Part shown: piece by piece, positions 54,210-64,000 of the stretch
How positions within the stretch are numbered: the first letter of the stretch is position 1
How the letters are laid out: each line of letters opens with the position of its first letter
Source of the DNA: an uncultured Flammeovirgaceae bacterium
Lineage (GTDB): Bacteria > Bacteroidota > Bacteroidia > Cytophagales > Cyclobacteriaceae
Assembly (NCBI GenBank): GCA_937883755.1
Contig: CAKZYA010000005.1
Coordinates: forward strand, 62,001 to 126,000
Direction: 5' to 3'
DNA length: 64,000 nucleotides
The notes under the pieces: model-generated
The model's input: only the letters and a program-made list of their open reading frames with translations
What the model was told of the DNA's origin: nothing
Databases searched by the model: none
Position numbers and translations under genes: made by a program

Positions 54210-56081
54210 ATGGCAAAAGGCACAGTTACTTACAATGAAGACAGTATTCGCTCACTCGATTGGCGGGAGCATATCCGGATGCGACCTGGTATGTACATCG
54301 GTAAGTTGGGTGATGGTTCCTCAGCTGACGATGGCATTTACGTATTGCTGAAGGAAGTCATCGATAATAGTATTGATGAGTACGTGATGGGGTTTGGCAA
54401 AACCATTGAAATTATTATTTCTGACCATCGGGTAGAAGTGCGTGATTACGGGCGAGGTATTCCGTTGGGAAAAGTGGTGGATTGTGTGTCTAAAATTAAT
54501 ACCGGAGGGAAGTACGATTCAGCTGCTTTTCAGAAATCGGTGGGGCTGAATGGGGTAGGAACCAAGGCGGTGAATGCACTTTCTACCTATTTCAAAGTGC
54601 AATCCTTCCGGGATGGAAAAACCAAATTGGCTGAATTCACCCGAGGTGATAAAACCACTGACCCTCGTATGAGCAAGTCAGGTGAGAAAAACGGTACCTA
54701 CATTACCTTTGAACCTGATGGCAAAGTATTCAAAAATTTTCATTTTCGTCCGCAGTACATTGAGAACCAAATCTGGAACTACGCTTTTCTTAACGCGGGA
54801 CTCACGATTGTTTTCAACGGACAGAAATATCGTTCGGAGAATGGATTAAAGGACCTATTGGCGAAGAAAACGAAAGAGGAGAATTTACGCTATCCGGTTA
54901 TCCATCTAAAAGGTGATGATATTGAAATTGCCCTTTCCCATTCCGATCAGTACGGCGAAGAATATTATTCCTTCGTAAATGGGCAGTACACTACTCAGGG
55001 TGGAACCCACTTGCAAGCCTTCCGCGAGGCGGTAGTAGAAACTGTACGAAAATTTTATGGAAAACAGTACGACGTACAGGATATCCGCAATGGAATTGTG
55101 GCAGCAGTTTCAGTACGGGTGCAGGAACCCGTATTTGAGTCGCAAACGAAGACCAAGCTAGGTTCGCTTAATGTTGCTCCCAAAGGGCCATCTATGCGGC
55201 AGTTTGTGAGCGACTTCATCAAACAACGTCTGGATAATTATCTGCACCGTAATAAAGAGGTGGCGGATGCACTAGAGAAGCGAATCAAACAATCAGAGCG
55301 GGAACGTAAGGAAATTGCTGGCATTAAAAAATTGGCAAACGAACGAGCCAAGAAAGCGAACTTGCACAATAAGAAACTACGCGACTGCCGTATTCACTTG
55401 GACGATAAGCACAACGGCAAAGGCGAAGATCGCCGCCCTGAAACTATGATTTTTATCACTGAGGGAGATTCCGCCAGTGGTTCTATCACTAAGGCGCGAG
55501 ATGTACAAACCCAGGCGGTATTCAGTCTAAGAGGAAAACCGCTTAATTGCTTTTCCCTTACTAAGAAGATAGTATATGAAAACGAGGAGTTTAACCTGCT
55601 TCAGCATGCCCTGAATATTGAAGATGGGCTAGATGGGCTGCGCTACCAGAAAATTATCGTGGCTACCGATGCCGACGTAGATGGTATGCACATTCGGCTT
55701 CTGCTACTGACATTCTTCCTGCAATTTTTTCCCGATTTAGTGCGTCAGGGACACGTTTTTATACTGGAAACCCCGCTTTTTCGGGTGCGAAATAAAAAAG
55801 AAACCATCTACTGCTATAATGAAGAAGAGAAGCAGCAAGCGATGGAGAAACTCGGCAGTAAGCCCGAAATTACCCGCTTCAAAGGTTTAGGCGAGATTTC
55901 GCCCGACGAATTTGGGCAGTTTATCGGGGAAGACATTCGGCTGGAACCGGTACTGCTGGATGATGAAACTAATACGAAAAAACTGTTGACCTTCTACATG
56001 GGAAAAAACACCTCAACCCGCCAGGAATTCATTATCGACCGCCTTAGGGTAGAGAAAGATTTAGTGGAAGAAGCGGTCTAG
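54210..56081 (+). CDS. parE: DNA topoisomerase IV subunit B
   Basis: A 623-aa type IIA topoisomerase ATPase subunit. GHKL motifs [10 protein letters not shown] (Asn53), DYGRGIPLG and [20 protein letters not shown] motifs EGDSAS (Glu418) and DADVDG (Asp487, Asp489, Asp491), ending with [15 protein letters not shown]. It is shorter than typical GyrB and is directly followed by the ParC-type subunit, so it is called ParE rather than GyrB. It supplies ATP-driven strand passage for chromosome decatenation. Confidence 0.93.
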   Translation: MAKGTVTYNEDSIRSLDWREHIRMRPGMYIGKLGDGSSADDGIYVLLKEVIDNSIDEYVMGFGKTIEIIISDHRVEVRDYGRGIPLGKVVDCVSKINTGGKYDSAAFQKSVGLNGVGTKAVNALSTYFKVQSFRDGKTKLAEFTRGDKTTDPRMSKSGEKNGTYITFEPDGKVFKNFHFRPQYIENQIWNYAFLNAGLTIVFNGQKYRSENGLKDLLAKKTKEENLRYPVIHLKGDDIEIALSHSDQYGEEYYSFVNGQYTTQGGTHLQAFREAVVETVRKFYGKQYDVQDIRNGIVAAVSVRVQEPVFESQTKTKLGSLNVAPKGPSMRQFVSDFIKQRLDNYLHRNKEVADALEKRIKQSERERKEIAGIKKLANERAKKANLHNKKLRDCRIHLDDKHNGKGEDRRPETMIFITEGDSASGSITKARDVQTQAVFSLRGKPLNCFSLTKKIVYENEEFNLLQHALNIEDGLDGLRYQKIIVATDADVDGMHIRLLLLTFFLQFFPDLVRQGHVFILETPLFRVRNKKETIYCYNEEEKQQAMEKLGSKPEITRFKGLGEISPDEFGQFIGEDIRLEPVLLDDETNTKKLLTFYMGKNTSTRQEFIIDRLRVEKDLVEEAV

Positions 56082-56082
56082 T

Positions 56083-56152
56083 AATGACTGATGATGGAAT
56101 GACTGGCACCTAATTTCTGATACCTAAAACCCAATACCGAATAACGAACGAC
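56083..56152. repeat. Degenerate 7-base tandem array (parE-parC gap)
   Basis: Ten consecutive 7-mers fill the gap: AATGACT, GATGATG, GAATGAC, TGGCACC, TAATTTC, TGATACC, TAAAACC, CAATACC, GAATAAC, GAACGAC, ending 5 bases before the parC ATG. Most right-half units end in ACC or AC at the same phase. Confidence 0.68.
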
Positions 56153-56157
56153 CCATT

Positions 56158-58785
56158 ATGAGCGAATTGAAGGAAGATAGTGGATTAGAAAACCTGGAAA
56201 GCTTAGATCAGATGTACGAGGATTACTTCCTCGGCTACGCATCCTATGTAATACTAGAGCGGGCAGTTCCCGCAGTAGAAGATGGAATGAAGCCTGTGCA
56301 AAGGCGTATTCTACATGCTCTTAAAGAAATGGACGATGGTCGCTTCCATAAAGTAGCCAATGTCATTGGACAAACCATGCAGTTTCACCCCCACGGCGAT
56401 GCTTCCATTGGTGATGCAATGGTTGGATTGGGGCAAAAGAATTTATTATTAGACACCCAAGGAAACTGGGGTGATGTTCGTACTGGCGACAGTGCTGCTG
56501 CGGCTCGTTACATTGAAACCCGATTGTCTAAGTTTGCTCTTGACGTAGTTTTCAACCCTCAGACTACCGAGTGGCAGCTATCCTACGACGGGCGAAAGCG
56601 AGAACCGATTACCTTTCCGGTAAAATTCCCGTTACTGCTAGCGCAGGGCGTAGAAGGAATTGCCGTCGGGCTTTCTACCCGCATTTTACCCCATAATTTT
56701 GTTGAGATAATTCAGGGGTGTATTGATACGATCCGTAACAAGAAAGCTAAGTTGTTCCCCGATTTTGCTACGGGTGGAACGATTGATGTAACCGACTACA
56801 ACGAAGGTAAACGGGGTGGTAAAGTTCGGGTACGAGCTACCATGGAAGAGTATGACAAGAAAACCCTGGTTATCCGCGATATTCCGTTTGGCGTAACCAC
56901 TAACAGTTTGATTGATTCCATTATCAAAGCCAATGATAAAGGAAAAATCAAGATTAAGAAGGTAGTAGATAATACCGCAAAAGATGTAGAAATTCTAGTG
57001 TCCTTAGCCCCTGGTCAGTCGCCGGAGATTACGAAGGATGCGCTCTACAAATTCACCGATTGTGAAGTTTCTATTTCGCCCAACGCCTGTATTATCGTAG
57101 ACGACAAACCCCGGTTTGTCACTGTCAACGAACTGCTAAAGCAATCGACAGAACAAACGGTAGAGTTACTGCGTAAGGAGCTTCAGATTAAAGAAGGCGA
57201 GCTGCTGGAAAAGATTCTGTTTGCCTCGCTGGAGAAAATCTTCATTGAGAATCGTATTTACCGCGACATTGAAGAAGCCGAAACCTGGGAAGAAGTTCTC
57301 AGCCGGATTGACAATGGGCTAAAGCCGTTCAAAAAACAGTTTTATCGGGAAATCACTGAGGACGACTTGGTGCGTCTGACTGAAATCAAAATTAAACGAA
57401 TTTCTAAGTACGACAGCTTCAAGGCTGATGAGTTGATGAAGCGGTTGCAGAATGATCTAGCACAAACCCGACACGATCTAGAGCATATCAAAGAATACGC
57501 CATCGCCTACTACAAAAAACTGCTAGATAAGTATGGGAAAGGTCGCGAGCGCAAAACTGAAATCAGGACCTTTGATACGATTAGTGCCAACGTTGTAGCG
57601 GCGAACAATGAGAAGCTATACGTTAATAAAAAGGATGGGTTCATCGGCTACGGACTTAAGAAAAGTGGCGACGATGTAGAAATGGTTACTGAGTGCTCGG
57701 ATATTGACGATATTATCGTTTTCCGGCAGGATGGCAAGTGTATAGTCACCCGAATATCAGATAAAGTATTTGTGGGCAAAAATATTCTTCACGCTGATGT
57801 GTTTCGAAAAAATGACGAGCGGAGGGTGTATAATCTGGTGTATCTGGATGGTGCCAGTGGTCGCTCCATGGTCAAACGTTTTCAGGTACTGGCGGTCACT
57901 CGCGATAAAGAATATGATCTGACCAAAGGCAGCAAAGGCTCGAAAGCGTTGTATTTTTCAGCTAATCCAAATGCTGAAGCTGAAGTAATTACAGTGAGCT
58001 TATCAGCACGGGCTCGGGCAAAAATTAAGAAGTTTGACTTTGATTTCGCTACTCTTGACATTAAAGGACGAGGTGCCAATGGTAACATCCTAACTAAGTA
58101 TCCAGTACGAAAAATTGAGAAAACTGCTGATGGCGAATCCACACTAGGCGGTATTGAAATCTGGCATGACGATATAGTTGGTACACTCAATACTGATGAA
58201 CGCGGTCGCTTTCTGGGTACTTTTGAAGGGGACGATAAGCTGCTCTCAATCTTTAAAGATGGTACTTATGAGCTAAAAAATTACGAACTCACCAATAAGT
58301 TTGATCCTAATCAAACTATTCTGTTGGAGAAATTCGACCAGAATAAGCCGCTTTCTGCCGTATACTACGATGGAAACTCTAAACAATACTACGTTAAACG
58401 TTTCCTAGTGGAAACTACTACTCCCGACCGTCGTTTCTCGTTTATTACTGATGCTCGGAGTTCTAAGTTACTAGTCGCCTCTACCGAACGTCAGCCCCAA
58501 ATTGACCTAACTTTTGTGCGGGACGGCAGCCGGAAACACGAACACCAAACGTTTGATTTAGACGTATTAGTTGATGTTAAGGGTTGGAAAGCTCAGGGAA
58601 ATCGCTTGAGCAAGCACAAAGTGAAAGGGGTAAAGTTACTAGAGGCAAAACCAACTGCTGTCCCAGAGAAAAAAGAAAATAGGCATACAGAGTCATCCAA
58701 AAAAAATAGAGAATTTAAAACCACTGGCGATGAAGTAGTTTGGAATCTGAAAGGAAATTCAAAAGATCAAATAGATTTGTTTTGA
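56158..58785 (+). CDS. parC: DNA topoisomerase IV subunit A
   Basis: An 875-aa breakage-reunion subunit with the catalytic Tyr118 in AARYIETRLS, the QTMQFHPHGDASIGDAMV DNA-gate segment, a coiled-coil tower (about 395-470) and a C-terminal beta-pinwheel-like region (from about 490) that lacks an obvious GyrA-box. After residue 840 there is a lysine/serine-rich, low-complexity tail (KKENRHTESSKKNREF). The parE-parC order and 76-base gap support one operon encoding topoisomerase IV. Confidence 0.93.
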   Translation: MSELKEDSGLENLESLDQMYEDYFLGYASYVILERAVPAVEDGMKPVQRRILHALKEMDDGRFHKVANVIGQTMQFHPHGDASIGDAMVGLGQKNLLLDTQGNWGDVRTGDSAAAARYIETRLSKFALDVVFNPQTTEWQLSYDGRKREPITFPVKFPLLLAQGVEGIAVGLSTRILPHNFVEIIQGCIDTIRNKKAKLFPDFATGGTIDVTDYNEGKRGGKVRVRATMEEYDKKTLVIRDIPFGVTTNSLIDSIIKANDKGKIKIKKVVDNTAKDVEILVSLAPGQSPEITKDALYKFTDCEVSISPNACIIVDDKPRFVTVNELLKQSTEQTVELLRKELQIKEGELLEKILFASLEKIFIENRIYRDIEEAETWEEVLSRIDNGLKPFKKQFYREITEDDLVRLTEIKIKRISKYDSFKADELMKRLQNDLAQTRHDLEHIKEYAIAYYKKLLDKYGKGRERKTEIRTFDTISANVVAANNEKLYVNKKDGFIGYGLKKSGDDVEMVTECSDIDDIIVFRQDGKCIVTRISDKVFVGKNILHADVFRKNDERRVYNLVYLDGASGRSMVKRFQVLAVTRDKEYDLTKGSKGSKALYFSANPNAEAEVITVSLSARARAKIKKFDFDFATLDIKGRGANGNILTKYPVRKIEKTADGESTLGGIEIWHDDIVGTLNTDERGRFLGTFEGDDKLLSIFKDGTYELKNYELTNKFDPNQTILLEKFDQNKPLSAVYYDGNSKQYYVKRFLVETTTPDRRFSFITDARSSKLLVASTERQPQIDLTFVRDGSRKHEHQTFDLDVLVDVKGWKAQGNRLSKHKVKGVKLLEAKPTAVPEKKENRHTESSKKNREFKTTGDEVVWNLKGNSKDQIDLF

Positions 58786-58855
58786 TCTTTAGCATCTAAT
58801 TAGAGCAGCGTTTTTAGTTGCTATACCGTTGATCATTCTTAATTAGTACTATCGT

Positions 58856-59062
58856 ATGAAACGAACCATCGGAATTATCCTCACTTTAATCGGCTTAGTT
58901 AGTACCACTATCACCGGAATGCAAGTGCTGGAAGATTCCGACAGCTTTAATGTTCTTGGTTTAGATGTGGTAGTTAGTCAGGCGGATTATACTCCGTTCA
59001 TCATCAGTGTGGTTGTGCTAATAGTTGGTGTGGTTCTCTGGGTGGGTTCGCGCCGAAGCTAA
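58856..59062 (+). CDS. Small two-helix membrane protein
   Basis: A 68-aa protein with transmembrane segments at about residues 4-22 (TIGIILTLIGLVSTTITGM) and 46-63 (FIISVVVLIVGVVLWVG), a short acidic loop between them and a basic tail (GSRRS). It lies 70 bases after parC in the same direction. Similar short proteins are common in Bacteroidota without known function. Confidence 0.65.
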   Translation: MKRTIGIILTLIGLVSTTITGMQVLEDSDSFNVLGLDVVVSQADYTPFIISVVVLIVGVVLWVGSRRS

Positions 59063-59423
59063 TAATAGGGGAAAGCCTGTGTAATAACCAGCGAGTTTTT
59101 TGGTCAAGTTTTCTTTTTTGCGAGTTTGGTTTCTTGTCGATCAACTATGGTTGTTTTTTTCTACCCTAGAAAATTAGCGGTGGGCTTTTTCGCTTCAGTG
59201 ATGCCTGCACTGGCATTTTGACTAAGGAAGCTACCATATTTGATATTAGCGAAGATGCCTTTTTTACTAAAGAGGGTCAATATTGTTAAGAGGTTGCCTA
59301 GAGTAGGGTTTAGCTAGATTTTCACCAAAAAGCCTATTGGTGAAATCTGAATTATTTCCTTTATTAGTCGTTCCACTATAATTCTTCAATTCTCTAACGG
59401 TTCGGAACAGAAGTAAACGCTAC
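59063..59423. other. 361-base intergenic region with two hairpins
   Basis: AT-rich, no gene seen. ATGCC-TGCACT-GGCAT followed by TTTTG (near 59200) is a weak terminator-like hairpin. AGATTTTCACCAA (59316-59328) pairs with TTGGTGAAATCT (59337-59348) with one bulged base. No clear promoter box for the large gene downstream. Confidence 0.5.
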
Positions 59424-62400
59424 TTGAAAAAGAAGAAAGTACATACTATTTTTTGGTGGACTGGAGGAGGTATCATTATACTCATCTTATCACTACAAAC
59501 ACTACTCTTCTTCTTTGGTGATGAAATTCTGCGGGAATCCATTTTAGTAGCCTTTCGGGAATACGCTGAAGAGCGGTTTCATACTGAGCGAATGCCCGAG
59601 TTAGACTTTGATGAGCTTAAACTCAACCTGATCGGTGGTACTATTGATATTACAGATTTGGCCTATCAGAATGGGCTTCCCCTCACTGATAGTTTAGGTG
59701 CTTCTCACACTCTCTATCGTATTTCAGTTCCCAATCTTACGATTAGTGGGCTGCATCTATGGGAGGTATACCACAGCCGTGGGATTCAGCTAAACGAAAT
59801 CTATCTGACATCTCCCAACATTACAATAGCAGACATTAAGGCAACCTCTGGAGCAGATAGCGCTTCAGAAAAGGAGCAACTCAGGCAAGTTATTAGTGAA
59901 CAAGAAACGCTGATTTATAACTCTGTTCATGAGTACATGGACTTATTTTCTTTCAATAAATTAGCGATCGTAGATGCTTCTGTTGGACTGAGCCAACGAA
60001 AGAAACCTAAGAATCAGATAGATACTCTCAATACCTCTTCTAGTGATTGGTTTGCCCAGCACTTAACCATCATCTTGCAAGATTTTAGAATTGATACATT
60101 AACTCAGCATGAAGAAGAACGGCTGCTCTTCACTAAAAATATTCAAGTGAAGTTGGGAAACTATCAGCTAGTATTACCTGATAGTAGCTATACCTTAGTG
60201 GCTGATACTTTGTCATTCTCGACCCAATCAGAAAAACTAAGGCTGCGAGGCTTAGAAATGATTCCGCTTAGGGTGCAAGATTCGGCGAGCTGGTATTCAT
60301 TAAGCGTACCTATACTAGAAATGACTGGAGTAGATATCTTAGAGATGTATCATGGGGAAACCCTATTGGCTGATACGCTACTTATGAAATTTCCTCAGGT
60401 GCGAGGATATGGTCACTTGGCAGATTCTTTAAAAAAAAGCAATGAAAGGTCTCTTTCTCATGTGTCGAGACTGCACCCTGATACTTTATACACTCAAATT
60501 AGTCGCTACTGGAAAAAGATTGGTATTAACCATTTTGAACTCACCGATGGGCAAATTCAATTTTTTAGAGTAGGAAACGATACCGTATCATGGCTAGATG
60601 TACCCCAGCATTCACTTTCGTTTACTGACCTCCGGCTAGGGCAAGAGAGTTCATTGAACCGTATATTACCCGCCGATAGTATTCATTGGCAAGGAAGGGA
60701 TATTCGCCTGTGGTTTGCCGACTTTCAGCACTATTTTACGGTGGATCAGTTCAGCATTTATACTGATCAACAAAGCCAATACACCTGCAACCTGATATTT
60801 GATTCGGCTCGTGTACAACCTCGGGTAGATTCCCTAGCTCTATTTCTTACCGACTCTCAACCCCCGAAGTTGGGCTACGATATTCACACATCGCAGGTGG
60901 AAATTTTTGGTATTGATCTGGCAAATTTGTCTTCTACTATGTTTGCGGATATTGACAGCATCCGGGTGCAACAACCTCAAGTAGCGATAGCGAATTTTTC
61001 TGATATTCCGTTCGGTGATTTACCCCGTCGGTCTTTACCTAGTGTAATCGATACCGCCGGTACAACGATTAAACAAGTTTTTTACAACTGGAGCCACGCT
61101 CGCCTCAATCTGTATCCATTAATTGCTCCTAATCGGGCAGATGCTTGGCTGGAGCAAATGCTCGTACAAAAACTGTATCTGATAGATGCCCAGGTTGAGA
61201 CCATGAAATTAAATAAAAGGAAGGATGGTTTTATCGAAACAGCCCATGTAGATAAGCTTCAGGGTTATTACGAAAATGTAAGTATTGGTAATGAAGCTCA
61301 CCCGCTTATTGCTATTCATGATACGTTGCGAAACTCTTCTCTGGTTGCCGTATTTGCTGATGAGGTAGATATGGCACTATACGGTAGCTGGTTTCAGTTT
61401 CCTTACAATCGCAATAGTGCGGTGTCCGGTGGGTGGCTTGAGGCTAAAGAGGTGGTGTTGTCAACCCTCAGTTCTCGAGGCTCCGTACGTAATGTGAAAT
61501 TTTGGCCTAACCGTTTGGCTACTCGCTCTTCGCCTAGCCAAATGCAGCAGATGGATATTCAATCATTTGCCATTGAAGGAATTAATTTTGGTGAGCTATA
61601 TAATCTCCAAGTAGCCAATTTCAATCGGGTGTCTCTAGTCTCTCCGACTATTACATTAAGTATAAAGTCCGGAAAGAAGAAATCCGATAGCGATTTCTCT
61701 ATGCCGAAATTATATCTGCAGGTAGAACCCTATCTCAATCAACTCGCTATCGATAAACTACAAGTTGAACAAGCAAATATTACGCTTCAGTCTGATGAAA
61801 ACAGCCCTAAAATCTGGTTCTCTACTAACTCACTGAATGTATCGGTGATGGATTTTCTTTTAGATGGGGTTACCACAGTCATCCCCGAACGACCCTTTTA
61901 CGCGCAGGAAGCCCAAATAGCGATGGATACATTCACATTCAGCTTACCTATCGATGATGGAGTAGAGAATTTTGCTGCCAAACGTTTTTTGTATTCTTCG
62001 TACTCTGACAGTTTAACTATCGATAATTTGCAAGCCGTAGAAGGTAGTTTGGATATTCTTGGAGATGATGAAAAATTTACTGTAAATCAGTTAGCTCTTC
62101 ACCGAATGAACTTTTACCGCTACTTCACTGAAGATGAAATGGAGGTAGAAAAAGTAATTGTTCGTCGCCCTGAAATATCTATTGTGTCGGAAAAAAAGCA
62201 AGCGAGCCGTCCAATTAGGCCTGGGCGAGCACGGCAAGCAGAAATCTACCCCAAAATTAAATCAGTCACTGAAGGTATTTACGTTGATTTATTTGCAGTA
62301 GAAGAAGGGGTGTTTTCATATCTGCAACAGGATACCGATACACTACACCACTTTCGGGCTGATACTTTGACGATGCGGGCGTACCGTCTAGCCATTGATT

Positions 62401-64000
62401 CGGTTAGCGAATTGGGGGAAGCAACTATGTTTTTTGCTGATGAGATTGATTTCCGCATTCATGTTGATGACTATTTACTTCGTTTACCCCAGGCTCATCA
62501 GAGTATTAGAGCCGATGAGATACGACTCACCAGCCAAGAAGATAAAATATCAGTGCATAATTTAGAAGTGCGTCCCTACGGGTTTTCAAACCCAAATATG
62601 GCAAATTATCCTGATAAGAATTTACTGTCGCTGACTGCTCCTGCTCTTTACATAACCGGGCTAGATATAGGACACGCTTTTACGCACGGGGAGTTAGATG
62701 TGAAACAGATAGATTTAACGAACCCCACCATGGTTATTTATCCATTTGCCAAAAAATCTTCCAACAACAATATACCGCCCCCACGTTGGTCAGAAGTAGC
62801 TTCGCCTCACATTCAAGCCCTTAGCGTAGGTCAAATCAATTTTACGGATAGTGAGGTGAAGGTTTTTCAAAAATCAGTAGGTACTGAGCCAGTTTTCGCT
62901 TCAAAAAATTTAGATATCAATGTGATTGACCTTCAAATTGATAGTGCTGCTTATAGTACTTACGTGAATAAATCATCAGAAAATCATCAATCAGATCGGG
63001 AAAATGTTACGCGCCAGTTGCTATTCGCTGATGATCTGCGGGTTCGGGTACGCGATTATCAGATTGATATGGGCGATACGGCATACTTGGCTAAGGCTGA
63101 TCAAATTAGTTTGTCTACCAAAGATTCGCAATTAGAAATTAGTGGCTTTTCTCTTGTTCCTCAGGTACCTCGCTCTATCTACAAAGACATGTTTCCGTTC
63201 CAGAAAACCAGGGTAATGGCTCAGACTGAAATGGTTCGCATGTCTGGAGTTGATTTTGAAGAGCTGATCAATAATCGTTATTTGAAAGGCCAGTCACTAC
63301 TGATTGATGGAATACAACTGGACGTATTTAAAGATGCTCGTGCCCCTAGAGATACCAAAAGAACGCTCCCTATGCATCAGGAGATGCTCACGGATTTGGG
63401 CTTTCAATTAACCCTAGATACGGTGCGGGTTGCCAATGGCTTTGTGAACTATGCCGAGCGGGTACCTGATGCTAGTCAGGATGGCATTATTACGTTTGAT
63501 GAGTTACACGCTTTGTTGCAGAATGTTACCAACCATCCAGATCATATAGCTGATAGTGTGATATTCTCAATGGAGGTAGGAGCAGAAGTAATGGGGCAGG
63601 GAAAGCTTCAGGCCGCGTTCGAGTTTCCGATGGCTAGTGAAGATATGCACTTTACCGTAAGTGGTAAATTAGATTCTATGGATCTGCAAGCCCTTAACCC
63701 TATTATGGAAAATGCTGCTTTTGTTCATATTCGGGGTGGTGACGCTAACAGTATGCGCTTCTTTATACAGGGAGATCGGCAACGATCGTCGGGTGAGATG
63801 CGGTTTAATTATAATGATCTGAGTGTTATGTTAGTAGATAAAAATAAAGGCCGCCCCGGAATTGATGAACGAGTAGGTTCCCTGTTTGCCAATGCATTTG
63901 TTGTAAAATCCGATAATCCTAAAGCAGTCTTCTTTCGGGTGGGAGAGATAGACTACGAGCACGACTCCAGCCGCTCTATTTTCAGCTACTGGTGGCGTAG
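59424..64000 (+). CDS. Very large membrane-anchored AsmA/DUF748-like protein, 3' end outside window
   Basis: An open frame of more than 1520 codons runs from a TTG at 59424 to the window end without a stop (checked in frame at several points to 63998). There is no ATG between the previous in-frame stop (59379) and this TTG, so TTG is the best start. The N-terminus KKKKVHTIFWWTGGGIIILILSLQTLLFFFG is a membrane anchor, followed by ELDFDELKLNLIGGTIDITDLAYQNG, the opening pattern of AsmA/YhdP/DUF748-type proteins with long repetitive beta-strand grooves. Such proteins bridge inner and outer membranes and are implicated in phospholipid transport; membership is inferred from pattern, not proven. 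Confidence 0.6.
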   Translation, partial: MKKKKVHTIFWWTGGGIIILILSLQTLLFFFGDEILRESILVAFREYAEERFHTERMPELDFDELKLNLIGGTIDITDLAYQNGLPLTDSLGASHTLYRISVPNLTISGLHLWEVYHSRGIQLNEIYLTSPNITIADIKATSGADSASEKEQLRQVISEQETLIYNSVHEYMDLFSFNKLAIVDASVGLSQRKKPKNQIDTLNTSSSDWFAQHLTIILQDFRIDTLTQHEEERLLFTKNIQVKLGNYQLVLPDSSYTLVADTLSFSTQSEKLRLRGLEMIPLRVQDSASWYSLSVPILEMTGVDILEMYHGETLLADTLLMKFPQVRGYGHLADSLKKSNERSLSHVSRLHPDTLYTQISRYWKKIGINHFELTDGQIQFFRVGNDTVSWLDVPQHSLSFTDLRLGQESSLNRILPADSIHWQGRDIRLWFADFQHYFTVDQFSIYTDQQSQYTCNLIFDSARVQPRVDSLALFLTDSQPPKLGYDIHTSQVEIFGIDLANLSSTMFADIDSIRVQQPQVAIANFSDIPFGDLPRRSLPSVIDTAGTTIKQVFYNWSHARLNLYPLIAPNRADAWLEQMLVQKLYLIDAQVETMKLNKRKDGFIETAHVDKLQGYYENVSIGNEAHPLIAIHDTLRNSSLVAVFADEVDMALYGSWFQFPYNRNSAVSGGWLEAKEVVLSTLSSRGSVRNVKFWPNRLATRSSPSQMQQMDIQSFAIEGINFGELYNLQVANFNRVSLVSPTITLSIKSGKKKSDSDFSMPKLYLQVEPYLNQLAIDKLQVEQANITLQSDENSPKIWFSTNSLNVSVMDFLLDGVTTVIPERPFYAQEAQIAMDTFTFSLPIDDGVENFAAKRFLYSSYSDSLTIDNLQAVEGSLDILGDDEKFTVNQLALHRMNFYRYFTEDEMEVEKVIVRRPEISIVSEKKQASRPIRPGRARQAEIYPKIKSVTEGIYVDLFAVEEGVFSYLQQDTDTLHHFRADTLTMRAYRLAIDSVSELGEATMFFADEIDFRIHVDDYLLRLPQAHQSIRADEIRLTSQEDKISVHNLEVRPYGFSNPNMANYPDKNLLSLTAPALYITGLDIGHAFTHGELDVKQIDLTNPTMVIYPFAKKSSNNNIPPPRWSEVASPHIQALSVGQINFTDSEVKVFQKSVGTEPVFASKNLDINVIDLQIDSAAYSTYVNKSSENHQSDRENVTRQLLFADDLRVRVRDYQIDMGDTAYLAKADQISLSTKDSQLEISGFSLVPQVPRSIYKDMFPFQKTRVMAQTEMVRMSGVDFEELINNRYLKGQSLLIDGIQLDVFKDARAPRDTKRTLPMHQEMLTDLGFQLTLDTVRVANGFVNYAERVPDASQDGIITFDELHALLQNVTNHPDHIADSVIFSMEVGAEVMGQGKLQAAFEFPMASEDMHFTVSGKLDSMDLQALNPIMENAAFVHIRGGDANSMRFFIQGDRQRSSGEMRFNYNDLSVMLVDKNKGRPGIDERVGSLFANAFVVKSDNPKAVFFRVGEIDYEHDSSRSIFSYWWR

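Overview
The window reads as chromosome of a free-living member of the Bacteroidota, most likely the Cytophagales. This is inferred from: a CHU_C-type (gliding/type IX secretion) protein followed by a PorP/SprF-like protein; a TonB-dependent receptor with a carboxypeptidase-regulatory-like N-terminus paired with a DUF4249 lipoprotein; lipobox and Sec signal peptides in the Bacteroidota style; almost no Shine-Dalgarno signals; and promoter matches to the Bacteroidota consensus TTG-N19-TAnnTTTG, the clearest upstream of tex. No rRNA, tRNA or CRISPR array was found.

Layout. 1-7.7 kb: a carbohydrate-oxidation/isomerisation cluster on the + strand (the 3' end of a c-type heme-binding protein, a DUF1080 lipoprotein, two TIM-barrel sugar isomerase-like proteins, a DUF4432 protein, a phosphomannose-isomerase-like cupin, a Gfo/Idh/MocA oxidoreductase). 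The family content resembles 3-keto-glycoside metabolism. 7.9-15.7 kb: a small membrane protein, a double-domain universal stress protein, an unrecognised 647-aa secreted protein, a divergent amidohydrolase, a secreted PKD protein and penicillin-binding protein 1C. 16-20 kb: a CHU_C protein and its PorP/SprF partner. 20-25 kb, minus strand: tex, an 85-aa protein, a deoxynucleoside kinase, a J-domain membrane protein and an M23 peptidase. 25-32 kb: a pentose phosphate block, tkt - rpiB - gnd - zwf::pgl, in which glucose-6-phosphate dehydrogenase and 6-phosphogluconolactonase are fused in one 763-aa protein. 32-39 kb: a fatty acid hydroxylase, the DUF4249/TonB receptor pair, a VOC protein, an SRPBCC membrane protein and a Crp/Fnr regulator. 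39-46 kb is accessory in character: a methyltransferase, an AraC - MFS - DUF2490 efflux group, a frameshifted ISL3-type insertion sequence, and a GNAT-YoaP gene bracketed by two attC-like sites next to a GC-rich hairpin cluster. 46-59 kb returns to core genes: NFACT, miaA, a 1212-aa hybrid kinase with a stand-alone receiver, an MBL hydrolase, parE and parC. From 59.4 kb a very large AsmA-like protein runs off the window.

The most unusual signal is not a gene. At least eight intergenic regions consist of degenerate tandem arrays with a strict 7- or 8-base period. The sequence differs from locus to locus, the arrays are often arranged as inverted arms, and most end within about a dozen bases of a start codon. 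A separate MITE-like element with 24-base inverted ends lies upstream of tkt.
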